DNA of 64,000 bases from J054 sp963850255 (GTDB lineage Bacteria; Pseudomonadota; Gammaproteobacteria; Steroidobacterales; GCA-2729495). The notes beneath the pieces were generated by a model. The model saw only the letters and a list, made by a program, of their open reading frames with translations, was not told where the DNA came from and searched no databases. Within the stretch, counting starts at the first letter, position 1. Each line of letters opens with the position of its first letter. Made by a program: the position numbers and the translations under genes. Of the stretch, positions 30,899-39,782 are shown one piece after another. Where the stretch lies: assembly GCA_963850255.1 (NCBI GenBank), contig CAWKLL010000024.1, forward strand, positions 1-64,000. Direction: 5' to 3'.

Positions 30899-32056
30899 CG
30901 CATCATTGATATGGCTCAGCAACTTGACGTAGAACTCATCGACTACGCGCCGCGACTGTTCTCAGGGCCGGCGCCCGAGCTGGTGCTGGCCGGACAGCTG
31001 ATTACTGAAAACAACTGGTCCACGTCGCCGCTCAACCCCCTGCCGGTACCGCACCGTGCCTTGCTGCCCTGGCAGATTACCCGGACGCGCCTGGCCGGGA
31101 CCAATCCGCTCAAGGCTTCCAGCGACTGGCTGTCGCCGGAACACCGTGCGCTGGATCAGCCGCTGGACAAATACATGCAGGCGCTCGGCCTGAGCGAGCC
31201 GGAAATCCGGCTCGGCTATGACACCAATCCTTACTACGGTGATTCTTCCGCCAGTGTCTCGGCGTTGATGTACCTGTTCAATGAAAAGTGGACAGCCGAG
31301 CAGGGCGACATCGGCCCGTCTGCCTACGCCGTGGCCGGCGGCAATCAGCGTTTGCCACAAGCAATGGCCGCTACTTTAAAGAATGAAGTGCGTCTCAATC
31401 ACGAAGTCACTGCGATTGAGGTGATGAAGGATCGTGCCCGCGTACATATCAAGGATGGCGCGCCCATCGACGCCGGCCAGGTGATCTGCTCGCTGCCGGT
31501 ATCCAAACTGCGCGACATCAGCATTCTGCCGCGCATGGAAGGCCCCCAGCGCCGGCTGGTCAGCGGCCTTCGATACATGCGCAACAGCCTGGTCTTCCTG
31601 GTCCCGCGCGAACCCTTCTGGGAAAAGGATGGCCTGTCTCCGTCCATGTGGACCGATGGCCCGGCCGGCGTCATCGTCGGGCAGCGCTTCGGTGACAACC
31701 CCAAGGAAGTCACAGGCCTGGTCGCCAATGCGCGCGGCTGGCGGGCTGATTACCTGGACCGTCTCGGCGCCGACGCGGCGGGTGCAGCCGTTATTCAGGA
31801 AATTGAACGCCTGCGGCCGGCCGCAAAGGGTGCCCTGGAATTCGGCGGTTTCCATTCCTGGTGGCAGGACCCGTTCTCGGCAGGCGACTGGGCGATCTTC
31901 GCGCCCGGTCAGATTAGCGACGGCTTGCCGCAGCTGGCCGACAGCCTGGGCCGACTGCATTTTTGCGGTGAGCACACGGGCCAGGCAAACCGTGGCATGG
32001 AAGCGGCCATGGAGTCGGCCGAACGAGCCGTTATCAGAGCTTTCGACTATCTGTAA
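30614..32056 (+). CDS. Tat-exported FAD-dependent amine-oxidase-like protein
   Basis: A 480-residue flavin monoamine-oxidase-family protein. TTG 30614 is taken as start because GGAGAAG lies just upstream and a twin-arginine signal follows at once (LLISRRSVLAGLAGASLTNS). The FAD-binding Rossmann motif is VLVIGAGLSGLRSAMLLEEA, then the GRERIGGRLFTR motif of amine oxidases, and the C-terminal FAD contact is FCGEHTGQANRGMEAAMESA. Substrate is unknown. It opens a run of seven genes on the plus strand, several of them exported by Tat, and its decayed twin is at 19227-19469. Confidence 0.85.
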   Translation: MEVELLISRRSVLAGLAGASLTNSSVYAAATSGKPDVLVIGAGLSGLRSAMLLEEAGASVQVLEGRERIGGRLFTRFDLPGHPEVGGNTIASGYARIIDMAQQLDVELIDYAPRLFSGPAPELVLAGQLITENNWSTSPLNPLPVPHRALLPWQITRTRLAGTNPLKASSDWLSPEHRALDQPLDKYMQALGLSEPEIRLGYDTNPYYGDSSASVSALMYLFNEKWTAEQGDIGPSAYAVAGGNQRLPQAMAATLKNEVRLNHEVTAIEVMKDRARVHIKDGAPIDAGQVICSLPVSKLRDISILPRMEGPQRRLVSGLRYMRNSLVFLVPREPFWEKDGLSPSMWTDGPAGVIVGQRFGDNPKEVTGLVANARGWRADYLDRLGADAAGAAVIQEIERLRPAAKGALEFGGFHSWWQDPFSAGDWAIFAPGQISDGLPQLADSLGRLHFCGEHTGQANRGMEAAMESAERAVIRAFDYL

Positions 32057-32088
32057 GTAAGTTCGACCTGCTTAGTGGGGCAAGTATT

Positions 32089-33285
32089 GTGAAGAAATGG
32101 CTGCTTCCAGTCCTGGCGCTGGTGTTAATAGCGATCGCGCTGACTGTCGACTGGCGCTTCTGGAAACGCTGGTACACGATGCCGGAGGATGCCGGCGAAT
32201 GGCCCGCCAGCTACTATCAACCCACGGTTCCGGTGCCGGGCGCAGAGCGCGACTTCTTCCCGTCAGTCACTGAGGTTCAGGCGCAAAGCATTGATCAGGC
32301 AGCGCTGGACGCAGCTGCGGTCTATGCAGAGGAACATAACAGCGCGGCGCTGCTGGTCCTGCACCGGGGCGTATTGCAGATGGAACGCTACTGGCAGGAT
32401 ATCGGGCCGGACTCGCTGTTCAGCGGTCGCGCCATGACGCGAAGCCTGCTACCGCCGTTGTTTGCCATCGCCATGGCCGAAGGCGATATCGCCAGTCTCG
32501 ACGACCCCATCGGCAACTATCTGCCGGAATGGAAAGACGATCCGCGCGGCCAGATAACTATTCATCAGCTACTCTGGAACATCAGCGGGCTCGAGAATAC
32601 CTTGCTCGTCGACGGCGGGCCGTTCTCCAAGGAAGTGCGGATCTCCATGGGCTCCGATTTTCGCAAGGCCGCACTCAGCTTTGAGACGGACCGTGAGCCC
32701 GGCACGCATTTCAGCTTCACCAACACCAATCCCCAGTTGCTCGGTGCTGTGCTTGAAAGCGCAACAGGGACAGACTACGAAACCTATCTGCAGGAGAAAC
32801 TCTGGGCACCGCTGGGCGCCTCGGAGGGCGTCCTCTACATGGACCGGCCCGACGGTATGCCCGCGGTTTTTTGCTGCTATCGCGCGACGCCGCACGATTG
32901 GCTGAGGTACGGTGCGGCCTTATTAAAGGATGGGCTGGTCGACGGCCGGCAGATCTGGCCGGCAGGCTGGGTGGCGGAAATGACCAGCGGTTCGGCAGTC
33001 AATCCGAACTACGGCTACCAGATCTGGGTTGGTAGTCCGGACAACGGCATACGCGAATACATCCAGGGTAGCGGTCGGGCAGCGCCATGGGATGAAGCCA
33101 TGGCGGATGATTCCGTGTTCTATCTTGAAGGCGGCGGATATCGGACCATGTACGTAATACCCGCACAGGAACTGGTGATTCTGCGCCTGGGCTATTTCGA
33201 TGAAGACTGGAGGACTTCCGCCATTCCGAACTTTGTCCTGGCGGGGATTTCATCAGGGCAGGACGGAGAGGAAGCCGAACTATGA
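32089..33285 (+). CDS. Beta-lactamase-related serine-hydrolase homologue lacking catalytic residues
   Basis: A 398-residue protein with an N-terminal membrane anchor or signal (residues 4-21). The class C beta-lactamase/penicillin-binding fold is clear: DDPIGNYLPEWKDD, then ITIHQLLWNISGL and the late GGGYRTMYVIPAQELVI. At the nucleophile, where the family has Ser-x-x-Lys (commonly SMAKS), this protein reads SGRAMTRSLL, so Ser becomes Ala and Lys becomes Arg. The Tyr-x-Asn motif reads FTN in HFSFTNTNPQLL. All three catalytic positions are changed, so it is probably not a hydrolase but a binding or structural homologue. Its last four bases overlap the next start (ATGA). Confidence 0.8.
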   Translation: MKKWLLPVLALVLIAIALTVDWRFWKRWYTMPEDAGEWPASYYQPTVPVPGAERDFFPSVTEVQAQSIDQAALDAAAVYAEEHNSAALLVLHRGVLQMERYWQDIGPDSLFSGRAMTRSLLPPLFAIAMAEGDIASLDDPIGNYLPEWKDDPRGQITIHQLLWNISGLENTLLVDGGPFSKEVRISMGSDFRKAALSFETDREPGTHFSFTNTNPQLLGAVLESATGTDYETYLQEKLWAPLGASEGVLYMDRPDGMPAVFCCYRATPHDWLRYGAALLKDGLVDGRQIWPAGWVAEMTSGSAVNPNYGYQIWVGSPDNGIREYIQGSGRAAPWDEAMADDSVFYLEGGGYRTMYVIPAQELVILRLGYFDEDWRTSAIPNFVLAGISSGQDGEEAEL

Positions 33286-34106
33286 CCGTGTTATCCCGAC
33301 GCCAGGTTTTGTCTGGCATCAGCGTGCTGGGACTGGGTGCGGCCGTGAACTGGCGCGACGCCGGCGCGGCAGCCCATTCAAACTGGGTACCCGGTGCGCC
33401 TGACGCGCAATGGCGCAACATGATTCGCATGCAGATGAGCACGCGCCCGGAAGATATCCACTGGTGGTACACGGGCCGCATATACGCGCAGGTTGGCAAC
33501 GAACAACCCCGGCACCTGTTCAACCTGGAAGGCACGGAAATTTACTGGGTGCGGCCGGTGGCCGATGGTTTCTCCGTCAGCAGCCGCACGCTGACGTTTT
33601 TTCGCGATCCGATGACGGGCGAAATGCTGCGCGAATTCAGCAATCCCTATACCGATCGAGTGACGCCTGTGCAGCCCAACCGACTGGGCGGCAAAGACGG
33701 CGCGATCTATACATCCGGCGGCTGGCGGTATGTGGGCCTGATGCCGGCGGATAAACCACCGACACCCTGGCAGATTGAATGGCATCGCTCGGGCGACCTG
33801 GTCTGGCTCACCTCCAGCCGCTTCTCCAGGATTCTGCCCCAGCCCTGGCTCGAAGCGATGAGCGTGTTCTGCCCACTGGATACATTCCTTGATTCGCGCG
33901 TCGGCAATCTGCCGACGCATTTCACCTCGACTTACCTGTCGCCGTGGATGGCGTGGATGGACATGGGCGAACGCCCGGGACACCTGGTGTGGCATTCGTC
34001 GGGGCGTAAACTGGCGTCCGTGGATGAGATTCCGGACGAGTACCGACGCCGGGCCGACGCCGAGTTCAACGGGCTGCTGACGGCAGCGCCCGATTCCTGG
34101 GACTAG
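33282..34106 (+). CDS. Tat-exported DUF1838 protein (copy 2)
   Basis: A 274-residue DUF1838 protein whose ATG overlaps the preceding stop (ATGA). A twin-arginine signal (LSRRQVLSGISVLGLGAAV) leads to a mature part with WWYTGRIYAQVG, then FFRDPMTGEMLREFSNPYT and the C-terminal block PWMAWMDMGERPGHLVWHSSGRKL split as PWMAWMDMG, RPGHLVWHSSGRKL. The N-P-Y pattern and that block are shared with the other copies. Function unknown. Presumably acts in the periplasm alongside the other exported proteins of this operon. Confidence 0.8.
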   Translation: MTVLSRRQVLSGISVLGLGAAVNWRDAGAAAHSNWVPGAPDAQWRNMIRMQMSTRPEDIHWWYTGRIYAQVGNEQPRHLFNLEGTEIYWVRPVADGFSVSSRTLTFFRDPMTGEMLREFSNPYTDRVTPVQPNRLGGKDGAIYTSGGWRYVGLMPADKPPTPWQIEWHRSGDLVWLTSSRFSRILPQPWLEAMSVFCPLDTFLDSRVGNLPTHFTSTYLSPWMAWMDMGERPGHLVWHSSGRKLASVDEIPDEYRRRADAEFNGLLTAAPDSWD

Positions 34107-34107
34107 T

Positions 34108-34905
34108 TTGACCAGTCGGCGCGAGATACTCGCCGGGCTGGCCGCCACGATCGTCGGTGCCGCAAGCCGGCCTGCGCTGGCATCAACAGACTACGATCTG
34201 GACGATCCTGCAGCCAGTCTCGAGGCCTATATCAAGCTGCGCGGCGACCTCAGCGGTCGCCCGGTGTTCGACATGGTGCAGGGCGAGGTACTGGGGCTGG
34301 TGGCCGGTGAGCCGGCACGCCCGCTGTTTCGCATGCTGGGCGCGCAGGTCAGTCGCTACCAGCGGAGCTCACCGCTCGAGTATGCAGCGAGCACACGTTA
34401 TCTCGGTCTGCTGAACGACCCTCAGACGAATCGCCGGCTGCAAACCTGGGTCAATCCCTACAACGGCAAGACCTGCGAAGTGCCGATGACCCGGTATGGC
34501 CCGGCGGAGGTGCGTTTTCTCACTGACCGCATGCTGCCGGCGAATGTGGATGCGCCGGCAGACGTGTCTCAGGGCCCCCGCCCCTGGTATCTGATGGGCG
34601 ATGTTGTGCACATGGTCGACCAGGTATTCAGCCCTGCGCCGGCCGCCGCGCTGCCCGATGCCGACTTCATGACCTTCTCGGGCAGCTGGTCGCGCCTGAA
34701 TGATCCTGCGCTCACGCGGATACCGGCGCGGCTGAGCTTTACGGCTGTGGAGCACTGGCGCGACTGGATGGGCATGGATCAGCCAGGTTCCCTGTTGTGG
34801 CACGTCACCGGGGTTAAGCTTGGCGGGCCGGCGGAATATCCGGACGAACTAAGGACTCTGCTCGAACAGCAGGATCCGCCATTTTTTGAGGAGAATGATC
34901 TGTGA
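34108..34905 (+). CDS. Tat-exported DUF1838 protein (copy 3)
   Basis: A 265-residue DUF1838 protein beginning at TTG 34108, directly after the previous stop. No ATG lies near, and the twin-arginine signal starts at once (TSRREILAGLAATIVGAAS). The mature part resembles copy 1 near its start (DPAASLEAYIKLRGDL) and has TWVNPYNGKTCEVP and the C-terminal block DWMGMDQPGSLLWHVTGVKL. Its stop overlaps the GTG of the next gene (GTGA), so translation is coupled. Function unknown. Confidence 0.78.
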   Translation: MTSRREILAGLAATIVGAASRPALASTDYDLDDPAASLEAYIKLRGDLSGRPVFDMVQGEVLGLVAGEPARPLFRMLGAQVSRYQRSSPLEYAASTRYLGLLNDPQTNRRLQTWVNPYNGKTCEVPMTRYGPAEVRFLTDRMLPANVDAPADVSQGPRPWYLMGDVVHMVDQVFSPAPAAALPDADFMTFSGSWSRLNDPALTRIPARLSFTAVEHWRDWMGMDQPGSLLWHVTGVKLGGPAEYPDELRTLLEQQDPPFFEENDL

Positions 34906-35852
34906 GACGTTTGAGCTTCAGTTTAGTGGGGTTGTTGCTGCTGGCCTCGGCTCCGGCTTTAGCCGAGTGGAACTACACCACCGTGGAGGGCAGCGGTGGC
35001 GTGCCGCTGAACATGGTCAGCGTGGGCGATCCGGCAAAGCCGGCCATTCTGCTAATTCACGGCATTGGCCAGAGCCACTACAGCTTTGTGCATCAGCTGA
35101 ACTCCGATCTGACGGATGATTTTTACCTGGTGTCTTTCGATATGCGCGGCCACGGCGCATCAGGAAAACCCTGGAACGCCGAGGCCTATACCGATTACCG
35201 CCAGTGGGCCGGGGATATCGACGCGGTATTGAATGCCTCGGGGGCCCGGCAGCCCGTGGCGGTGGGCTGGTCCTACGGCAGCATCGTGCTGATGGATTAC
35301 CTGCGTGAGTTCGGCACGGAACGACTCGCCGCCATCAACCTGACCGGCGCGCTGGGCGGCATCACACCGTTCCGCATGCCGTCGGCGGACGACCCTGCCT
35401 CAGTGAAATTTGCCGAGATTCGCAAACTACAGATGAGCAACGATTTTGCGGAACGTCAGCAGGCCGCCGAACGCATGGTTGACCTGCTAACCAGCAGCCC
35501 GATTCCGGCGCCCTATCGCGACGTATTCATGAGCGTCGGTTTCATGATGCCGATGTATGTGCGTACCGCCATGCTGGGGCGGCGGATCGACAACCAGGAT
35601 CTGCTGGATGAGATGGAAAAAGTCCCGGTGCTGCTTTCCATCGGCAGCGAGGACAGCCCGTTTTCAAATGAAGATGGTGAGATGCTGGCCCGGCGCTACG
35701 CCAACTATACTTTCTCGCAATTTGCCGACACCGGGCATTCCGTGTTTTTCGAGCAGCCGGATCGCTACAACACCGAATTACGCGCCTTCGCCCTGCGCAG
35801 CCAGAAAGCTGAGCCGGCCGCAGTTTCTCAAATTATTCGCAGCGAGCATTAA
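34902..35852 (+). CDS. Exported alpha/beta hydrolase
   Basis: A 316-residue periplasmic hydrolase. A Sec signal (RRLSFSLVGLLLLASAPALA) is followed by an alpha/beta-hydrolase fold: oxyanion region LLIHGIGQSHYSF, FDMRGHGASGKP, and nucleophile Ser in GWSYGSIVLM. The acid is probably the Asp of SIGSEDSPF and the His is in DTGHSVFFE. The triad is complete, so it should be active on an ester or similar bond; substrate unknown. The GTG start overlaps the upstream stop, and the next DUF1838 gene starts two bases after its own stop. Confidence 0.82.
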   Translation: MRRLSFSLVGLLLLASAPALAEWNYTTVEGSGGVPLNMVSVGDPAKPAILLIHGIGQSHYSFVHQLNSDLTDDFYLVSFDMRGHGASGKPWNAEAYTDYRQWAGDIDAVLNASGARQPVAVGWSYGSIVLMDYLREFGTERLAAINLTGALGGITPFRMPSADDPASVKFAEIRKLQMSNDFAERQQAAERMVDLLTSSPIPAPYRDVFMSVGFMMPMYVRTAMLGRRIDNQDLLDEMEKVPVLLSIGSEDSPFSNEDGEMLARRYANYTFSQFADTGHSVFFEQPDRYNTELRAFALRSQKAEPAAVSQIIRSEH

Positions 35853-35854
35853 GC

Positions 35855-36817
35855 ATGATGGATTTCCTCAAACGCGCCTGCCGAGAACAGGCGACGGCAG
35901 CAGTTCCGCGCTTAAACCGCAGAGAACTGCTGGCCGGAGCGGGCGCGGCTGCCGGCGCAGCGACGATGCTTCCCGAGGTGGGCCAGGCAGCGCCGCTGGG
36001 CGCAGCGGCTACCACCCTGACGCGCGGCCAGCGCATGGAGTCGCGGATCTTCTCCTACGAAGATCCGCTTGAACACCAGGTGGCAAGTTACCGAATCCTG
36101 CGCAATACGCTGGACGATGCCGACGTATTGATGTGGTATCACTTCACCATGTTCACGGTGTCGGAAGGCGCCCGCCCCGAGGCTGTTGTGCGCTGGGAAG
36201 GCATCGAGTTTTCCCATCACCGCAAACTGCAGCAAGGCGTTTACCGGATTCACGGCCATAACTTGTCATTTCCGCGCGACATCAGCAGCGGGCGCTGGAC
36301 TGACTCGGCGCTGAATCCCGTCACCGGTGAGACGGTCGCTGTACCGCCCATGGCGCTGACCGAGGACCCCGGCTACGTCTATACGCCCGAGGGCATGATC
36401 CCGCTGGACAACCCGGCCGCGCCGGCGCGAATTCGCCATGAGCAGTTCCTGATCGAGGACGACCTGATCAAAATCGAGCAGGTGCGCCTGCCGCCCGCTT
36501 CCTGGCCGGCTACCTTTGTGGAGACCTCTTCCAACTGGTCCAGCCGGCAACTATTCGAGGAAACGGACATGGCCTCGCTGCCCGCCGGCACCGCGGGCGG
36601 CTACATATTTCCCTGGCCCGCCTGGATGGCAATGGGCGACCGGCCGGGCCACATGTTTGCCACCTGGAGTGGTCGCAAGCTAACCGGCATCGAGCAATTG
36701 CCGGAACACTTCATCAAGCGCGCCGAAGCGCAGCACAGCGAGCTACTGGCCGTGGATCTGTCAGTCTTCGACAAACCGCTGCCGGAACCACTAGGAAGTC
36801 GCTTTTCAGGCGATTAA
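35855..36817 (+). CDS. Tat-exported DUF1838 protein (copy 4)
   Basis: A 320-residue DUF1838 protein. The start is one of two adjacent ATGs (35855 or 35858). The twin-arginine signal is RLNRRELLAGAGAAAGAATM, preceded by a longer N-region than in the other copies. The mature part has ALNPVTGETVAVPP and the C-terminal block PWPAWMAMGDRPGHMFATW, SGRKL, close to copy 2. Function unknown. Position and coupling place it in the same operon. Confidence 0.8.
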   Translation: MMDFLKRACREQATAAVPRLNRRELLAGAGAAAGAATMLPEVGQAAPLGAAATTLTRGQRMESRIFSYEDPLEHQVASYRILRNTLDDADVLMWYHFTMFTVSEGARPEAVVRWEGIEFSHHRKLQQGVYRIHGHNLSFPRDISSGRWTDSALNPVTGETVAVPPMALTEDPGYVYTPEGMIPLDNPAAPARIRHEQFLIEDDLIKIEQVRLPPASWPATFVETSSNWSSRQLFEETDMASLPAGTAGGYIFPWPAWMAMGDRPGHMFATWSGRKLTGIEQLPEHFIKRAEAQHSELLAVDLSVFDKPLPEPLGSRFSGD

Positions 36818-36836
36818 GTCGAGCAATCCCGGACCT

Positions 36837-38024
36837 ATGACTTCCGAAGATAAGCTGGCCGGCAAAATCCGCTCGCTGGAGCGGCTAATCAACATTGCCG
36901 AGCTGCGTGCCCGCGCGCGCCGCGCGCTGCCATTACCGATTCGCGGTTACCTGGAAGGTGGTGCCGACGACGGCTACAGCCTGTCGCGCAACAGTGCCGC
37001 GTTCGCCGACTACGAGTTGCTGCCGCGCTACCTGGTCGACGTCAGCGAGATTGATCTGACCACGGAGGTGCTGGGTACCAAGGTCAGCATGCCGGTGCTG
37101 CTGTCACCGACGGGCATGTCGCGACTATTTCATCCCGAGGCCGAACTGGCCGTGGCGCGCGCCGCCGCGCGCGCAGACACCCTGTATTGCCTGTCTACCG
37201 TCGCCACCGAGTCGATCGAGTCCGTAGCGGCGGCCGCAGACGGGCCGAAGATGTTTCAGATTTATGTACTCAGGGACGCCGGTCTGAATGCCGAGTTCAT
37301 TCAGCGTTGCAAAGCAGCCAACTACGCCGCGCTGTGCCTGACCGTTGATGTACCAGCCGGCGGTAATCGTGAAACAGACCTGCGTACCGGCATGTCCATT
37401 CCGCCGAAATTCAGCTGGCGCAGCAAACTGAGTTTTGCGATGCATCCGCGCTGGTCGTTCGCGCAGTTGTTCGGACCAAATTTTGACATGCCCAATGTAA
37501 GCCACCGACTGGGCGGGGATGCCACCGGCATGGCGGGCCTGATGGAATTTATTTTCAGCCGCTTTGACGCCAGCGTTAACTGGGACGACGCAGCGACAAT
37601 GATCGCCCAGTGGGATGGCCCTTTTGCCATCAAGGGCATTCTGACCGCCGAAGATGCCCGGCGCGCAGCGGATATTGGCGCCACTGCGGTAATCGTGTCG
37701 AATCATGGCGGTCGCCAGCTCGATGGTGTGCCGGCAACCCTGGATTGCCTGCCGGAGATTGTCGACGCGGTGGGCGACCGGGTGGAGGTACTGCTGGATG
37801 GCGGCATTCGCCGCGGTACCGACGTGCTCAAGGCACTGGCGCTGGGCGCGCGCGCCTGCATGATCGGCAGACCCTATCTATATGGACTAAGCACGGCCGG
37901 TGAAGCCGGTGTCAGCCGCGCACTGGACATCTTACGTAACGAACTGACGCGCGACCTGGCGCTGCTCGGCTGCCAGACGCCGGCGCAAGTTTCCGCGCAG
38001 CACCTGCGGCGCGTTTCTGGTTGA
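36837..38024 (+). CDS. FMN-dependent alpha-hydroxy-acid dehydrogenase
   Basis: A 395-residue cytoplasmic flavoenzyme of the lactate dehydrogenase/glycolate oxidase family, which oxidises 2-hydroxy acids to 2-keto acids. FMN- and substrate-binding residues are in place: YLEGGADDGYSLSRN, then PVLLSPTGMSRLFHPEAE and YCLSTVATESIE. The catalytic His is in VIVSNHGGRQLDG, and the FMN phosphate site is LLDGGIRRGTDVLKALALGA. It is the last gene of the operon and, with no signal peptide, the only clearly cytoplasmic enzyme of the set; it may use a hydroxy acid released by the exported enzymes. Acceptor and substrate are not known. Confidence 0.88.
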   Translation: MTSEDKLAGKIRSLERLINIAELRARARRALPLPIRGYLEGGADDGYSLSRNSAAFADYELLPRYLVDVSEIDLTTEVLGTKVSMPVLLSPTGMSRLFHPEAELAVARAAARADTLYCLSTVATESIESVAAAADGPKMFQIYVLRDAGLNAEFIQRCKAANYAALCLTVDVPAGGNRETDLRTGMSIPPKFSWRSKLSFAMHPRWSFAQLFGPNFDMPNVSHRLGGDATGMAGLMEFIFSRFDASVNWDDAATMIAQWDGPFAIKGILTAEDARRAADIGATAVIVSNHGGRQLDGVPATLDCLPEIVDAVGDRVEVLLDGGIRRGTDVLKALALGARACMIGRPYLYGLSTAGEAGVSRALDILRNELTRDLALLGCQTPAQVSAQHLRRVSG

Positions 38025-38162
38025 CGCACAGGCGGTAGTCACCGCCGCTCGCGACTATTCCAGCGACTGGCTGCACCTGCGTGTCGCCAGGGCCAGGAAC
38101 GGATTCAAACAACGCCCGGACTGCCGCACCGAGGCGCCGGCAGATGGCATCATGCACCGCCT

Positions 38163-38840
38163 ATGAACACCGCCAGCAATGATTCGTCCCCGGCGCGCCG
38201 TATTCGCAGCTATGTAAAGCGCGCGGGCCGGCTGACCGCCGGTCAAAGTCGCGCGATGCAGGAATTGTGGCCGCGCTGGGGCTTGTCGGCACCGCTGGAG
38301 CGACTCGACCTGGCATCGATTTTCCACCGCGAGGCGCCGACCTTGCTGGAAATCGGCTTTGGCAACGGCGAAGTCTTACTGGCCACGGCCGCCCAGCACC
38401 CCGAGTGGAACTGTTTGGGCGTCGAGGTACACGAACCGGGTATTGGCCATTGCCTGCTGGGCATCGAACAAGCCTCGCTGGAAAATCTCCGCCTGATTAA
38501 TCAGGATGCGGTGGATGTCCTTGATGCCTGGCTGGGCGAGGATAGCCTGGCACGTCTGCATCTGTTTTTCCCCGATCCCTGGCATAAGAAACGCCACCAC
38601 AAACGGCGCCTGGTGCAGCCGGCTTTTCTGGACCGGGCCGCACGCGTGCTGGTATCCGGCGGCCTGCTGCGCATCGCCACAGACTGGGCGAACTACGCTG
38701 AGCATATTCAGGCGCTGATGAGCACGCGCGACGACTTCGCCCTGGACGTCGATGACTTTCAGCGACCGCCGAGCAAGTTCGAGCAACGTGGCCTGCGGCT
38801 TGGGCATGCGATCAGCGAATTTGCTTATCGACGCCTCTAG
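38163..38840 (+). CDS. trmB: tRNA (guanine-N7-)-methyltransferase
   Basis: A 225-residue enzyme that methylates G46 of tRNAs at N7 with S-adenosylmethionine. The SAM site is LLEIGFGNGEVLL, followed by NCLGVEVHEPGIGHCLL and the family hallmark LHLFFPDPWHKKRHHKRRLV. TDWANYAEHI and KFEQRGLRLGH near the end complete the signature. Length is normal. It is the first clear housekeeping gene to the right of the accessory region. Confidence 0.95.
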   Translation: MNTASNDSSPARRIRSYVKRAGRLTAGQSRAMQELWPRWGLSAPLERLDLASIFHREAPTLLEIGFGNGEVLLATAAQHPEWNCLGVEVHEPGIGHCLLGIEQASLENLRLINQDAVDVLDAWLGEDSLARLHLFFPDPWHKKRHHKRRLVQPAFLDRAARVLVSGGLLRIATDWANYAEHIQALMSTRDDFALDVDDFQRPPSKFEQRGLRLGHAISEFAYRRL

Positions 38841-39052
38841 CGCTTGGCGCCTGCCGGCAATTGCGCAAATCACCAGCCGCCAAGGCCGCCCGGCTAAGCG
38901 TATTTCTGTGAAAACTACGCAAGCCATGGATAGCTGGTAGTGCCGCGAGCCGTTCGTCAGCCCGTTGCCCGGCTTCGACCCGCAGTGCGTTATAAAGACA
39001 CTGTCGGCCACTGGGGGCCGACCCCTGACTGGAGCTGATCAACCCTTATGGG

Positions 39053-39337
39053 ATGATTTTTCCACAGGTGGGAAACTGGTATCGCAGGTCAGACCGGCGC
39101 GTTTTTGAAGTGGTCGCCCTGGACATCGACGAAAGTAATGTCGATATCCAGTATTTCGACGGCACCATCGGCGAGCTGGAATTAGAGACCTGGCATCAGT
39201 TGGTATTGGAAGCTGCAGCGGCGCCGGAAGACTGGTCCGGACCGCTGGACATGGATGATCCGGAACTGAGCGAGCGCTGGGAAGTGCGCCCGCAGGTCTG
39301 GCGAGATCATCGGAACTTCCTCGACCAACTGGACTAG
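39053..39337 (+). CDS. DUF6763-type small protein
   Basis: A 94-residue soluble acidic protein: IFPQVGNWYRRSDRRVFEVV, then YFDGTIGELELETW and EDWSGPLDMDDPEL. It resembles a small gammaproteobacterial family that I believe is catalogued as DUF6763; function unknown. The opening, with a conserved W-Y and a beta-hairpin, suggests a small beta-barrel domain. A 7-base-pair hairpin (39003-39022, GTCGGCC/GGCCGAC) lies in the leader. Confidence 0.65.
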   Translation: MIFPQVGNWYRRSDRRVFEVVALDIDESNVDIQYFDGTIGELELETWHQLVLEAAAAPEDWSGPLDMDDPELSERWEVRPQVWRDHRNFLDQLD

Positions 39338-39383
39338 CGTTAGCAGCTTGTTCCCCGCACGGGCGCGCCCCGACGCGCCGTGG

Positions 39384-39782
39384 TTAGCTTGTGCCGGCGG
39401 GCAGGCTGAAATCCAGATCCAGGTCTTGCAGGCTGCCTGGCGCACGCACCCGAATCTCATCCGCCACTACTCGCAAACCCAGTGCTATCAGCGCGCGCCC
39501 CAGGCAGGGACCCAGAACACACTCGCCGCTGCTGGGTTCGAACAATGCGCCGTGGCTGGAACAGCGCAATAGTGTTTTGTCCGGGGTAAAAAAATGCTCG
39601 GCAGGGAAATCCAGCGGGTGACGCGCATGCGGACAGACATTGGCGTAGGCGTAGAGCTGACCCTGCTGCAGAACCACCAGGCCACGAAACGGCCAATCAC
39701 CCTCGCCCACCAGGAATCCGCGCACGCCGGGATCCGGCAGATCAGGCAGCCTGGCCACAGTCCATTCGGGCCATTCACTCAT
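39384..39782 (-). CDS. Rieske 2Fe-2S protein
   Basis: A 132-residue single-domain ferredoxin-like Rieske protein. Cluster ligands are Cys50 and His52 in NVCPHARHPLD and Cys74 and His77 in LLRCSSHGALFEPSSGEC, with normal spacing. It has no signal peptide, so it is cytoplasmic, and may donate electrons to an oxygenase or act in a small redox step; no partner oxygenase lies beside it. The start overlaps the end of the AmpG gene by eight bases on the same strand. Confidence 0.85.
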   Translation of the reverse strand: MSEWPEWTVARLPDLPDPGVRGFLVGEGDWPFRGLVVLQQGQLYAYANVCPHARHPLDFPAEHFFTPDKTLLRCSSHGALFEPSSGECVLGPCLGRALIALGLRVVADEIRVRAPGSLQDLDLDFSLPAGTS

